NCBI GenBank assembly: GCA_963828215.1
Contig: CAWHFO010000056.1
Location: 1 to 64,000, forward strand
DNA from: CAVTJL01 sp963828215
GTDB taxonomy: Bacteria; Pseudomonadota; Alphaproteobacteria; Geminicoccales; Geminicoccaceae
Length of the DNA stretch: 64,000 nucleotides
Direction of reading: 5' to 3'
Shown: positions 32,567 to 42,712 of the stretch, piece by piece
How the letters are laid out: every line of letters starts with the position of its first letter
How positions within the stretch are numbered: position 1 is the stretch's first letter
Made by a program: the position numbers and the translations under genes
The notes under the pieces: generated by a model
Told to the model about the DNA's origin: nothing
The model's input: only the letters and a program-made list of their open reading frames with translations
The model's database searches: none

Positions 32567-35024
32567 CCGCAGCCTCTCCATCCGCCTCGCCGTCGTCGAC
32601 GGCGGCAAGGTCAAAGCCGAGCTCAAGGATGTCGGCGACAGCGGCGACCGGGCGCTCCGGCGGATCGAGACCGCGGCCCAGCCGGCGTCGCGGGCGCTCC
32701 TCGCCCTCGATGGCGCCGCCGGCGAGGTCAGGGGCTCGCTCGAGGCTTTTGCGAGCCGGCTCGGTCCCCTCGGCACGGCGCTCACCGCCCTGGGCCCGGC
32801 CGGCCTCGCCGCCGGTGCCGCGCTCGCCGGGGTCGGCCTCGTGCTGGGCAAGGGCCTCGAGGAGGCAGCCCAGGCCGACCAGTCCTACCGCCGCCTCGAG
32901 GCGGTCCTGCGCGCCACCGGCCACGCCTCGGGCCTCACCGCCCGCGATCTTCTGTCATTTGCCGAGGGCATCGAGAAGAGCACGCTGGCGACGGCCGAGA
33001 GCGTCGAGGATGCGGCCTCGGTGCTCGCCACCTTCCGCTCCGTCGCCGGCGACACTTTTACCCGTGCGCTGCGCCTGGCGCAGGATCTGGCCGCGGTGTT
33101 CGGCCAGGATCTGCGCTCCTCGGCGACCCAGCTCGGCAAGGCGCTCGAGGAGCCGGTCCAGGGGATCTCGGCGCTGCGCCGGGTCGGCGTGTCTTTCACG
33201 GCCTCGCAGCGCGAGCTGATCCAGTCGCTGGTCGAGACCGGCCGCCAGGCGGACGCCCAGAAAGTCATCCTCGATGCGCTGGAGCAGCAGGTGGGCGGGG
33301 CCGGGGTGGCCGAGGCCGGCGGCCTCACCGGCGCCGCCAACCGTCTCTCGGACGCCTGGGGCGATCTGCTGAAGGCGATCGGACGCACCCCCGCCGTCTC
33401 CGGCACGGCCGAGGGGGCGCTGGGCCTGCTCGCCCGCTCGCTGGACGGGCTCACGAGCTTCTTCGACGAGCAGCCGATCGCGACCCGCATCGTCGAGGCC
33501 AACAGGCAGCTCGTGGCAGCCGAGAACGAGCTGGCCCGGCTCCAGGCCGGCGGCCCCGGCACGCCGCTCCTGGGTCAGGGCGCCTTCATCCAGGAGCAGG
33601 AGGCCAAAGTCGAAAACCTGCGCCGCGAGGTCGAGGACCTGATCGCCCAGGCGCGAGGCGAGGCCGAGCGCTTCGCCTCGGAGCAGCGCCAGGCCGAGGC
33701 GGGCCAGCGCGCGGCCGAGGCGGAGCGGCTGGCCGAGCAGCTGGCGACCCAGCGCCATGAGCTCGACCGCACCCTCGACCAGCTCGCCACCGGCCCGGCC
33801 GAGCGGATCGCCCAGGTCAATCGCGGGCTCGAGGAGACAAAGCGACGCCTCGAGGCGCTCAGGGCGCCCGACGGCAGCAATGCGAACGACGTCGATGCCG
33901 CGGTGAAGGAGGCGGAGACCATCGCACAGCGGCAGATCGCGGCGATCGAGCAGCCGGCCCGCGAGGCCGCGGCCCGGGTCGCCCAGGCCAACCAGCGCGT
34001 CATAGCCGACCTGAGCCAGCAGCTCGCCTCCTTCGCCGACGAGCGCCAGGGTTTTGTCAGTCAGGCGCTCTCACGGCTGTCCGAGGGCGCCACGGCCGGC
34101 CAGCGGGCCGAGGTCGAGAAGCTGGCCTCGGCGCTCTACGACGAGAAGCAGGCGCACGAGGCGGCCGCCCTGGCCATGCGCCAGGAGGAGCGGCTGCGCG
34201 AGGAGGGACAGCGCCTCGTCGAGCAGACCCGGACCCCGACCGAGGCCTATGCCGCCACCCTCGAGCGGCTCAACGGCCTTCTCAAGGCCGGCGCCATCGA
34301 TCAGGCGACCTACAACCGGGCGCTCACGGGTGCCGCGGGCGAGCTGGCCGAGGCCCAGGACCGGCTGCTGCGGCAGAGCCGGGCCTGGCAGGACGGGGTG
34401 CGCCGTGGCCTCCAGGACTACGCCAAGGAGGCCACCGATGCCGCCCAGGCGGCCGAGGCGGTGACGAGCAAAGCCTTCGCCGGCATGGAGGATGCCCTTG
34501 TCGGCTTCGTCACGACCGGCAAGCTCGAGGTCCGCTCGCTCGCCGACAGCATCGCCGCCGACCTCACCCGCATCGCCGTGCGCCAGACCATCACCGGCCC
34601 GCTCGCCGCCGCCCTCTCGGGAGCAGGGCAGACCGACGGAAGCAGCGGAGAGGGTCTGTTCTCCGGCGCCAGCAGCCTCCTGGCCGGGCTGTTCCACGAG
34701 GGCGGGATCGCCGGCAAGGACGCGAGGCCCGCACGGGTCATGGACACAGCCGCCTTCGCGACCGCTCCACGCTTCCACACCGGTGGCGTCGCCGGTCTCG
34801 CTGCGGACGAGGTTCCGGCGATCCTGCGGCGCGGCGAGGCGGTGCTCACCCCGGGCCAGATGCGGGCCCTCGGGGCGGGGCTCTCCTCCCGCGCGGAACG
34901 CCAGCAGCCGGTGACGGTCGTCATGAACATCACCACGCCCGACGCCACCGGCTTCCGCAGGAGCCAGGGCCAGATCGCCGCCGAGGCCGCACGCGCCATC
35001 CAGCGCGCCAGGCGGGATCTCTGA
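32559..35024 (+). CDS. Tail length tape-measure protein
   Basis: 821 aa, intact, GTG 32559. The N-terminus (LSIRLAVVDGGKVKAELKDVG, ALRRIETAAQ) is the common tape-measure opening. Hydrophobic Gly/Ala segment ALGPAGLAAGAALAGVGLVLG at about 75-95, then long coiled coils (RAEVEKLASALYDEKQAHEAAALAM). The C-terminus (LFHEGGIAGKD, ADEVPAILRRGEAVLTPGQM, VTVVMNITTPDATGF) is typical of alphaproteobacterial siphophages. It sets tail length. Confidence 0.85.
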   Translation: MADRSLSIRLAVVDGGKVKAELKDVGDSGDRALRRIETAAQPASRALLALDGAAGEVRGSLEAFASRLGPLGTALTALGPAGLAAGAALAGVGLVLGKGLEEAAQADQSYRRLEAVLRATGHASGLTARDLLSFAEGIEKSTLATAESVEDAASVLATFRSVAGDTFTRALRLAQDLAAVFGQDLRSSATQLGKALEEPVQGISALRRVGVSFTASQRELIQSLVETGRQADAQKVILDALEQQVGGAGVAEAGGLTGAANRLSDAWGDLLKAIGRTPAVSGTAEGALGLLARSLDGLTSFFDEQPIATRIVEANRQLVAAENELARLQAGGPGTPLLGQGAFIQEQEAKVENLRREVEDLIAQARGEAERFASEQRQAEAGQRAAEAERLAEQLATQRHELDRTLDQLATGPAERIAQVNRGLEETKRRLEALRAPDGSNANDVDAAVKEAETIAQRQIAAIEQPAREAAARVAQANQRVIADLSQQLASFADERQGFVSQALSRLSEGATAGQRAEVEKLASALYDEKQAHEAAALAMRQEERLREEGQRLVEQTRTPTEAYAATLERLNGLLKAGAIDQATYNRALTGAAGELAEAQDRLLRQSRAWQDGVRRGLQDYAKEATDAAQAAEAVTSKAFAGMEDALVGFVTTGKLEVRSLADSIAADLTRIAVRQTITGPLAAALSGAGQTDGSSGEGLFSGASSLLAGLFHEGGIAGKDARPARVMDTAAFATAPRFHTGGVAGLAADEVPAILRRGEAVLTPGQMRALGAGLSSRAERQQPVTVVMNITTPDATGFRRSQGQIAAEAARAIQRARRDL

Positions 35025-35025
35025 G

Positions 35026-35628
35026 GTGCCCGGCTTCCACGAGGTGCAGTTCCCGCCGGACATCTCCTATGGCGCCTCGGGCGGGCCCGGCTGGTCGACC
35101 ACGATCGTCACCACCGTCTCCGGCCAGGAGCGGCGCAACGCCAACTGGAGCCAGGCCCGCGGCCGCTGGAACGTCGCCCACGGCCTCAAGCGCCGCGAGC
35201 AGGTGGCGGAGCTGATCGCCTTCTTCCGCGCCCGCAAGGGCCGCGCCTTCGGCTTTCGCTTCAAGGACTGGACCGACTACCAGGCCCTGGCCGAGACGCT
35301 CGGCACCGGCGACGGGACGACCAGGACGTTCCAGCTGACAAAAGGCTACAGCAGCGGCGGCGAGGTCGAGACCCGCACCATCACCAAGCCGGTCGCCGGC
35401 ACCGTCAAGCTCTACAAGGACGGCATCGAGGCGACCTCCGGCTGGACGGTCGACACCACGACCGGCCTCGTCACCTTCACGACAGCACCCGCGACCGGCG
35501 CCGTCGTCACCGCCGACTTCGACTTCGACGTGCCCGCCCGCTTCGACACCGACCAGATGGAGCTCACCATCGAGACCTTCGACCTCGGCTCCTGGGGCCA
35601 GATCCCGGTCGTCGAGATCCGGGTATGA
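35026..35628 (+). CDS. DUF2460 distal tail protein (GTA gp12-like)
   Basis: 200 aa, intact, GTG 35026 just after the tape-measure stop. FHEVQFPPDISYGASGGPGWST, GRWNVAHGLKRREQVAELIAFFRARKGRAFGFRFKDW and PVVEIRV are hallmarks of DUF2460/TIGR02217, the distal tail protein of gene transfer agents and related phages. It links tube end and baseplate hub. Confidence 0.85.
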   Translation: MPGFHEVQFPPDISYGASGGPGWSTTIVTTVSGQERRNANWSQARGRWNVAHGLKRREQVAELIAFFRARKGRAFGFRFKDWTDYQALAETLGTGDGTTRTFQLTKGYSSGGEVETRTITKPVAGTVKLYKDGIEATSGWTVDTTTGLVTFTTAPATGAVVTADFDFDVPARFDTDQMELTIETFDLGSWGQIPVVEIRV

Positions 35629-35667
35629 CCACCTTCGCGTCCGTGCGGCTTGCCACGCGGCTGGCAG

Positions 35668-36154
35668 CTATGCCCTTGTCAGGTCGTCATGCAGCGGAGG
35701 CTGATCCTCTGAATTGTAGAGATCGAAGTCGAGACGCACGCCCAGGGCGGCAGCCCGCTGGACGGTCGGGGCCGACAGGCCGAACCCCTTGTTCCAGCCC
35801 GTGACGCCGATGCGAAAGAAGAACCGGATCTCGTACTGCTGAACGAGACGGGCCCACAAAGAGGAATCCGATGGCAATCGATCCAGCAGACAGTGCAGGG
35901 CGATATCCGGCGCATCCGGTCCGAGCTGCGTCTCGATCCTGCTGCATCCACGCGCCCGTGCCGAAAGAGTGGCCACCTGGCATGAGACGATCTCCGCGCC
36001 GATGGCTATGCGTCGGCACCAGCCCCAGTAGCCGGGTGATCTCATCGGGATCGAGGTCGTCACCATAGATGCTCAGCGACACGCTCGCATCGTCGACCGG
36101 ACCGCCGACATCGATGTCTCGACGCGGAAAGGGGACGACATTATCAGATGTCAC
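35668..36154 (-). CDS. DUF4279 protein, frameshifted insertion
   Basis: Minus-strand gene from GTG 36154: NVVPFPRRDIDVGGP, then VSLSIYGDDLDPDEITRLLGLVPT and RRGDRLMPGGHSFGTGAWM, the DUF4279 N-terminal half. A one-base shift near 35945 leads to DAPDIALHCLLDRLPSD, YEIRFFFRIGVTGWNKGFGLSAPTVQRAAALGVRLDFDLY, ending at 35668. DUF4279 function is unknown; some members sit near toxin-immunity loci. It splits the usually contiguous DUF2460-DUF2163 tail pair. Confidence 0.65.
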
Positions 36155-36325
36155 GGCGCTCAGGTCCTCGATTTCGTGGGTGGTCCGGCTCGGCAGCGGC
36201 GCTGTCGTCGATCGGCAGCGCTTCGCGCGACGGACCTGCCCAATTCCATTGCGCCTCCACGCGGCCAACGGTGCCTCAGCTTACCACATCTCCTCTCGGT
36301 CCACCGCGGAATCCCCGAGTAACAC

Positions 36326-37389
36326 ATGAAGACTCATCTCCTCTGCCCTTGCCGCGCACCTCGCCGGCGAGGTGACGACGCTTGCGACCTGCTGGCGGAT
36401 CGCCCGGACCGACGGCGAGGTCTTCCGCTTCACCGACCACGACCGCGATCTCCTGGTCGAGGGCGAGCTCTACCAGGCCTCCACCGGCTACTCGCGCACG
36501 GCGATTGCCAGCGATGCCGACCTCGCCGTCGACAATCTCGAGGTCGAGGGTGTCTTCGACAGCGAGGCGATCGCCGAGGAGGACCTGCGGGCCGGGCGCT
36601 TCGACCAGGCCGAGGTCCGGATCTTCCTGGTCAACTGGGCCGATCCGACGCAGGGCGTCCTGCGCGTGCGCCGCGGCTGGTTCGGCGAGGTGGTGCTGGG
36701 CGAGCAGGGCAGCTTCCGCACCGAGCTCCGGGGCATGACCCAGGCGCTCTCGCAGGGCATCGGCGAGCTCTACGGCCCCGAATGCCGGGCCGATCTCGGC
36801 GACGGGCGCTGCCGGGTGCCGATCGAGCCGCCGGAGATCGAGCGGGACACGGCCTACGCCCTGGGCGACATCGTCCGGGTCGCGACGGCAGCCGGAGCAG
36901 GCTCCTTCGCCTACGCGAACCGTATTTTTGTCTGTACCCAGGCGGGTGTCACCGCTGCCGTGCAGCCGGCCTACGACACGACCGTCGGGGCGGTCACCGT
37001 CGACGGCACGGCATGGCTCGAGGCGATGGAGGCCTGGACGCGGGCCGGCACGGTGCTCGACGTCCTGGACCGGGTCACCCTCACCGTGGCCATCGACGAG
37101 CCCCGTGCCGTCGACGGCTGGTACACGGGCGGCGTGCTGACCTTCGAGACCGGCTCCAACGCCGGCCGGGCCGTCGAGGTCAAGGCCTGGACGCAGGCGA
37201 CCGGGCAGATCGAGCTCTACCTGCCCATGGGCTACCCCATCGCTGCCGGGCGACCTGTTCCGCGTCCATCCCGGCTGCGACAAGCGCCTCGACACCTGCC
37301 TCTCCCGCTTTGCCAACACCCTCAACTTCCGAGGCGAGCCCTACATCCCCGGCCAGGACCTGCTGATGAGCTACCCCGATGCGCGGTGA
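36326..37389 (+). CDS. DUF2163 baseplate hub protein (GTA gp13-like), frameshifted
   Basis: ATG 36326 gives MKT, and after one extra base near 36336 ISSALAAHLAGEVTTLATCWRI, the expected start. DUF2163 body: TDGEVFRFTDHDRDLLVEGELY, SDADLAVDNLEVEGVFDSEAI, RIFLVNWADPTQG. The C-terminal part (CDKRLDTCLSRFANTLNFRGEP) is the phage_BR0599-type Cys-rich end; one shift near 37250 precedes it. Structural homologues form the hub ring of the RcGTA baseplate. Confidence 0.8.
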
Positions 37390-37831
37390 TGCCGTGACAG
37401 GGGAGGCCGTGACGGGCGAGGCCGTGATCGCGGCTGCCCGGGCCTGGCTCGGCACGCCCTGGCGCCACCAGGGCCGCTCCGCCCGCGGCGTCGACTGTGC
37501 CGGCCTCGTCGTGCTGGTCGCCCGGCAGCTGGGCCTCGCCGACCACGACGTCACGGGCTATGGCCGCCACAGCACCGGCCTCGCCTTCGTCGACCACTTC
37601 CGCGCCGCCATGGACGGCATCCCGCTCCTCGAGGCGCGCCCCGGCGACGTTCTTGTCCTCGCCGATGCCGCCTATCCCTGTCATTGCGGCTTCCGCACCG
37701 AGCTTCGCGGCACGGCGCATCTCCTCCACGCCCACGCCCTGCGCCGGCAGGTCATCGAGGAGCCCTATGCCGGCGAGTGGCTCCAAAAAACAAAACTCGC
37801 GTTCCGCTTTCGTGGCCTGAGCCAGGCCTGA
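37379..37831 (+). CDS. NlpC/P60 tail peptidase (GTA gp14-like)
   Basis: 150 aa, intact, starting 11 bp before the upstream stop. Catalytic Cys in RGVDCAGLVVLVARQ, His in GTAHLLHAHALR; ARPGDVLVLADAAYPCHCGF lies between. This NlpC/P60 amidase is the cell-wall hydrolase of GTA-type baseplates and cuts peptidoglycan during DNA entry. Confidence 0.85.
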   Translation: MRGDAVTGEAVTGEAVIAAARAWLGTPWRHQGRSARGVDCAGLVVLVARQLGLADHDVTGYGRHSTGLAFVDHFRAAMDGIPLLEARPGDVLVLADAAYPCHCGFRTELRGTAHLLHAHALRRQVIEEPYAGEWLQKTKLAFRFRGLSQA

Positions 37832-40800
37832 TGGCGATCCTCGTTGCCGCCGGCGGTGCCGCGCTGGGCACCGCCATCGGCGTCGGTCCCGGTGCCGGCT
37901 GGCTCGCCGGCTCGGTGCTGGGCAATCTTCTCTTCCCACCCGAGCGGCGCCGGCCAGCCGTCGGGCCCGCGCCTCGGCGATCTCTCCGTCACCTCGGCCG
38001 CCAACGGGGCGCCGGTGGCGATCGGCTTCGGCACGCTCCGGATGGCCGGCAACCTCATCTGGTCCTCGGGCATCCGCGAGAAGCGGCGGGTCGAGCATGC
38101 CGGCAAGGGTGGTGGCGGGCGCCAGCCAGAGCGCCGTCTCCTATGCCTACACGGCCTCCCTCGCCATCGCCTTCGGCGAAGGCCCGGCCGAGGATTTTTT
38201 GCGAGTTTGGGCCGACGGCAAGCTCATCTACGACAAGACAGGTGCCAGCCCGACAGTCTCAAAAAAGGGCCTGCGCTTTCGCTTTCATCCGGGCGACGAG
38301 ACCCAGCTGCCCGACCCGCTGATCGAGAGCGCCGTCGGCACCGGCAGGGCACCCGCCCACCGCGGCCTCGTCTACCTCGTCCTCGAGGAGCTGCCGCTCG
38401 CCGACTTCGGCAACCGCATCCCCAACCTCACCGCCGAGATCACCTTCAGGCGGACACCCTCGCAGCCCTACCAGATCCTCGACCTCGTCACCCTGGCCGA
38501 GGGCGGCGTGCTCGATGGCTATCAGCTGAATGAGCTCGCCGTCGACTGGCGCCGCGGCAAGGGCTGGCTGCTCACGAGCGACAGCGATCCCGCCCAGGCG
38601 GGGCTGCGCCGCTTCGATCTCGCCACCATGCGCGAGGACCGCCAGGCCCCGCTGAGCGAGGTCTGCACGGGCTCGCCGGCCAACTCCCCTCGACGCTCTT
38701 CTGCGGCAGCGATGGTGCCCTTTTTTTCGTTGTCGGGACCGGCAACAGCCGGCCCATCATCCGGGTCGAGCCGGACTCGCTCAAGGAGGTGGCCCGCTTC
38801 GGCGTTCCGGGCGGTGGGCTCGTCAACACGACCACGAGCTTCGTCGCCACCACCTTCATGGGCCTCGTCTCGGCCTACGGGCCGGACGGGCGGGTGGACT
38901 TTCTCCTCACCGGCTCGGTCTTCGCCGACCTCGGCCTGCTGCGTGCCCCGGACCTCGCCTATGTCTGGGGTGCCGGCCAGCATGCCGAGCACGGCACCAT
39001 CCGCGGCTGCGTCGGCGGCCGGGTCGACCTCGGCGCGGGCGAAGGTTTTGTCATCGCCAGCGGCGACGGGGCCGGCCACACCATCCTCGACCTCTATCGC
39101 CTCACCGTCTCGGCCGTCGCCAGCTACGATCCCGCTCACCGGCCAGACCCTCGGCGTCGAGCTCGAGAAGGTCGCGAGCCTTCTGCCCGGACGACATCGA
39201 GCCGGGTGCCACCGGCTTCTGGGGGCAGGCCGGAGCCTTTGTCTATGACCCGACCGACGACGGCCTGATCTTCCAGGTCCAGCTCGCCAACGGCGGCAGC
39301 GCCGGCCAGGCCTATGCCGTCAAGTGGCGGCAGGACGCCGGCCTCGTCTGGGCGACCCCGGTGCCGGTGATCATCAACCATGACGGCCCGTTCTCGGGCC
39401 AGACCCGGCTGGTGGGCTCGCGCTGGACGATGATGCGCGGCTGCCGCGTCGTCCAGCTCGACACCGCGACCGGTGCTCTGGTCGCCGACGAGACCTGGCC
39501 CAGCGCCGTGCCCGAGAACGGTGCCCAGCTCTATGACGGCGAGAGCGAGACCCTTCTCGTCCGCACCGATGCCGGCTGGACGCGCCTGCTCCTCAACCGC
39601 GGCGGTGGCGCCGGCCAGGAGCTTGCCGACATCGTCACGAGCCTCTGCGGGCGGGCCGGCCTCGCTGCGGCCGACATCGAGGCGAGCGAGCTCGACGATA
39701 CCGTCCCCGGCTTCGTCATCGGCCGCCAGACCACCGTCCGCGATGCCCTGGAGCCGCTGCTCCAGGCCTATGCCGCCGATGCCGTCGAGAGCGACGACCG
39801 GCTGGTGTTCAGGAAGCGAGGCCGTGCGCCGGTCGCCACCATTCCTGCAGACCTGCTGGTGCCGCTCGATGCCTCGCACCGGCGAGAGCTGGCGCGAGCG
39901 GCGCGCCCAGGAGGTCGAGCTGCCCGAGCGGGTCACCGTTCTCTATCTGGACAAGGACGCCGACTATCAGCAGGGCAGCCAGAGCGCCAGGCGGGCCGCC
40001 CCGACCATGGGCTCGCGTGAGCCAGACCAGCCTCGAGCTGCCCTTGGCCCTCGATGCCACCACAGCAAAACGCATCGCCGAGCGCAGCCTCTACAGCGCC
40101 TGGCTCGAGCGCTCCTCCTTCGAGGCCCTCCTGCCGCCCGACTTCCTGGCGCTCGAGCCCACCGACGTGGTCGATGTCGGCTTCCCGAGCGGCTCGACCT
40201 TCCGCGTCCGCCTCGGCCGCGTCGAGATCGGCGCCGACCTTTCTGTCAGTCTCCAGGCCGTGGCCCAGGAGGCGCCGAGCTACGTCTCGACCGTCACCGG
40301 CGAGGCGGGAGCGGGCAGGGTGATCCAGACCATCCCCGGCCAGGCGGCGACCAGGCTGATCCTGCCCGACCTGCCGCTGCTGCGCGATGTCGACGACACC
40401 GCCGGGACGGGCTCCCGGCTCTACTACCTCATGGCCGGCTACGGAGCGCCGGGCTGGCCCGGGGCTGCCCTCTATCGCAGTGCCGAGGGCACCAGCTGGA
40501 GCCAGGTCGGCCGGGCCCTCGGCGAGGCCGCCTGGGGTGCCGCCGCCAACGCCCTGGGCAGCCCGGGCTCGCCCTTCGCCACCGATGAGACGAACATTCT
40601 CACCGTCTTCATGACGACGGGCGGCGAGCGGCTGGAGAGCACGACCCAGGAGGCGATGCTCAACGGCGCCAACGCCGCCCTGCTCCTCAAGAGCCAATGG
40701 CGAGCCCGAGATCATCCAGTACCGCGACGTCACCCTCGACCCCGACGGCTCCTTTTTTCTCTCGGGGCTCCTGCGGGGCCGGCGGGGCACGGACGTCTTC

Positions 40801-41311
40801 GTCGATGGCCATGCCGCCGGCGAGCTTTTTGTTCTTCTCGATCCCGACGATGTCGAGACGCTGACGATGGGCCTGGGCGAGCTCGGGCTTGCCCGCAGCT
40901 ACAGGGCCGTCGGCTTCGGCACCCTCTTCGAGGACGCCGACACCCTCGTCCGCACCCAGACCGGCCGGGACCTCATGCCCTACGCGCCGGTGCACGTCAC
41001 CGGCAGCCGCAATCCCTCGGGCGATCTCGCCATCGCCTGGGTGCGCCGCACCCGCCTCGGCGGCGCCTGGCGCGACGGCACCGGCACGGTCCCGCTGGGT
41101 GAGGCGAGCGAGGCCTACGAGGTCGACATCCTGGACGGCCCCGAGGGCAGCGTGGTCCGCACCATCACAGGCCTCACCAGCCCCGCCGCCACCTACACCG
41201 CCGCCCAGCAGACCGCCGACCTCGGAGCACCCCAGGCCATGGTCCACCTCCGCGTCGTCCAGCTCTCGGCCGCCGTCGGCCGCGGCTTTTTTGCCAGTGC
41301 GAGCCTATTAG
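37831..41311 (+). CDS. Tail-tip/host-specificity protein (GTA gp15-like), heavily frameshifted
   Basis: Start MAILVAAGGAALGTAIG. Fragments in order: LGDLSVTSAANGAPVAIGFGTLRMAGNLIW, ASLAIAFGEGPAEDFLRVWADGKLIYD, GFWGQAGAFVYDPTDDGLIF, QELADIVTSLCGRAGLAAADIEA, VVDVGFPSGSTFRVRLGRVEIG, DVTLDPDGSFFLSGLLRGRRGTD, and the end GRGFLPVRAY with TAG at 41309-41311. About ten frame changes, mostly +1. The region matches the megatron/TIM-barrel tail protein of GTAs (about 1100-1300 aa), which recognises the host surface. The stretch 38700-39200 has no obvious GTA counterpart and may be a receptor-binding insertion. Confidence 0.8.
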
Positions 41312-41489
41312 GGGACATCCAGCGGGTCGACCTGTGGCAGGAGGACGGCTTTGATCGGCTCGTCCGCGCCATTGAGAAAGTCCTGAACCCCCGAAATCAA
41401 GCTCCGAGGCTCCGTCGGCCTGTTTCGATGCGCATGCGAGCGCGGCATCTTCTCGCGACGCAATATCTCCGCACGAAAGGCATCAACCC

Positions 41490-41906
41490 TCAGTTCCCGA
41501 ATGGGATCGTCAACTCCGTCTCGTTCGTGTCCACCACGAACACCGCGAGGAGCTTGGCCGGCTTCGTCTCGCTGGCATTGGCGCTGACGGCGTGGCGGTC
41601 GCCGGGCAGCTCGGAGAAGCTCTGTCCGGCCTCATAGGTCGTCACCGGTCCGTCGTTGACCTGACTGCGGATCGCCCCCTCGAGAACGGTCGCGTAGATG
41701 AAGGCGGATTTGGCATGCGTGTGGCCAGGCGAGTAACCGCCCGGGCCGTATTCGACGAGCACACCCTTGATGCTCTTGCCGGGAACGTTCGGCAGCTCGT
41801 GCTGGTAGACGAGGGTCACCTTGGCGTTCTTCGACTGCGGTGCAGCGGCGAGGACGCTGCCGAACGGCAGGGTGGCGACAAGCAGCGAACAGAGGATGTG
41901 TTTCAC
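41490..41906 (-). CDS. Secreted cupin-domain protein
   Basis: GTG 41906 has a Shine-Dalgarno (ggagg) 5 nt upstream; ATG 41918 is an alternative. Signal peptide VKHILCSLLVATLPFGSVLAA, then a single cupin barrel: YGPGGYSPGHTHAKSAFIYATVLEGAI and GQSFSELPGDRHAVSANAS, with metal-binding His and Glu positions. About 138 aa, typical of small periplasmic cupins. It is a host-type gene on the minus strand just after the tail-tip gene, first of a captured cassette. Confidence 0.75.
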   Translation of the reverse strand: MKHILCSLLVATLPFGSVLAAAPQSKNAKVTLVYQHELPNVPGKSIKGVLVEYGPGGYSPGHTHAKSAFIYATVLEGAIRSQVNDGPVTTYEAGQSFSELPGDRHAVSANASETKPAKLLAVFVVDTNETELTIPFGN

Positions 41907-41935
41907 GGAGCCCTCCATCGGTTGGATGGTGTGGA

Positions 41936-42470
41936 TCAGGCTCCTGCCTGTGAGCGGCGGAGCCATTCGTCGAGGCCGATGCGGCCGAGGCGCGCGTCGC
42001 CCAATGGCACGAGCGAGCGCTCTTCGACCCGGCCGCCCCAGTATCGGGCCTCGGGGTCGCGCACGACCTCACGCGGGTCGCCGACCGCCTTCAGATAGCG
42101 GGCGATGATGTCGTTGAACGGCGCTCGTTTTGGGCCGGCGATCTCGACGATGCCGTTGCGCGGCGCCGCGAGCGCCACATCGGCAACGATGGCAGCAACG
42201 TCGTCTGCCGCGATGGGCTGGAACAGGCCGGGCGGAAGCTTGACCATGTTACGAACCGAACTCGAAGCGGCGATGGCACCGAGGAATTCCAGACCTTGGC
42301 GCGGAAATAGCCGTTGTCGGGCGACCGGGCGAGTTGGCGAGGTCAATCACCACCTGTGTGCCGATCATGGCCTCTTTGAGGCCCTCGCCGGTGATGGTGT
42401 TGACGCCGCTATTGGGCGAGGCGGCGACGACCTCGTCGCCGACCTGGCGCAACATGGCGACGGCATTCAT
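41936..42470 (-). pseudogene. NAD(P)-binding SDR/NmrA-like gene with internal deletion
   Basis: N-terminal piece AVAMLRQVGDEVVAASPNSGVN, TITGEGLKEAMIGTQVVIDLANSP, then a jump to NGYFRAKVW and, in another frame, EFLGAIAASSSVRNMVKLPPGLFQPIAADDVAAIV, IVEIAGPKRAPFNDIIARYLKAVGD. The Rossmann glycine motif at the start and about 100 residues in the middle are missing compared with atypical SDR proteins of this type. Deleted and frameshifted, so not functional. Confidence 0.65.
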
Positions 42471-42499
42471 GGTTTACCCTCCCTTGCCGATCACTGGAG

Positions 42500-42623
42500 A
42501 CCCTTAAACCGAATTCGGTCCCGGTCATGCCGAGCACGTCGCGCAGCACCCACAGCAGCGGGGGTGTCGCCGTCGACATCGACCTCGTGGGGTGCGCCGT
42601 TGATCTTTAACGTGAAAGCCATG
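42500..42623 (-). pseudogene. Fragment of 2Fe-2S oxidoreductase alpha subunit
   Basis: ATG 42623 begins MAFTLKINGAPHEVDVDGDTP and, one base shifted, LLWVLRDVLGMTGTEFG. This is the N-terminus of the small ferredoxin-like subunit of isoquinoline 1-oxidoreductase/xanthine dehydrogenase-type enzymes. The sequence breaks off exactly before the expected Cys cluster and continues into the leader of the SDR remnant, which marks a deletion junction. Confidence 0.6.
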
Positions 42624-42712
42624 CATGCCTCTAGGTGGCTGGGCTGATAGGACGCAGCCGGCCGACCTGGACAGCAGTCGGCCGGCTGCGTGGACCAATG
42701 GGCGCGTGTCGC

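Noticed and set aside
19837..41311. A complete gene transfer agent cluster
   Set aside because: Only the tail-tip genes are GTA-like; Nu1, GpA, gpW, lambda portal and replication genes show an ordinary temperate siphophage.
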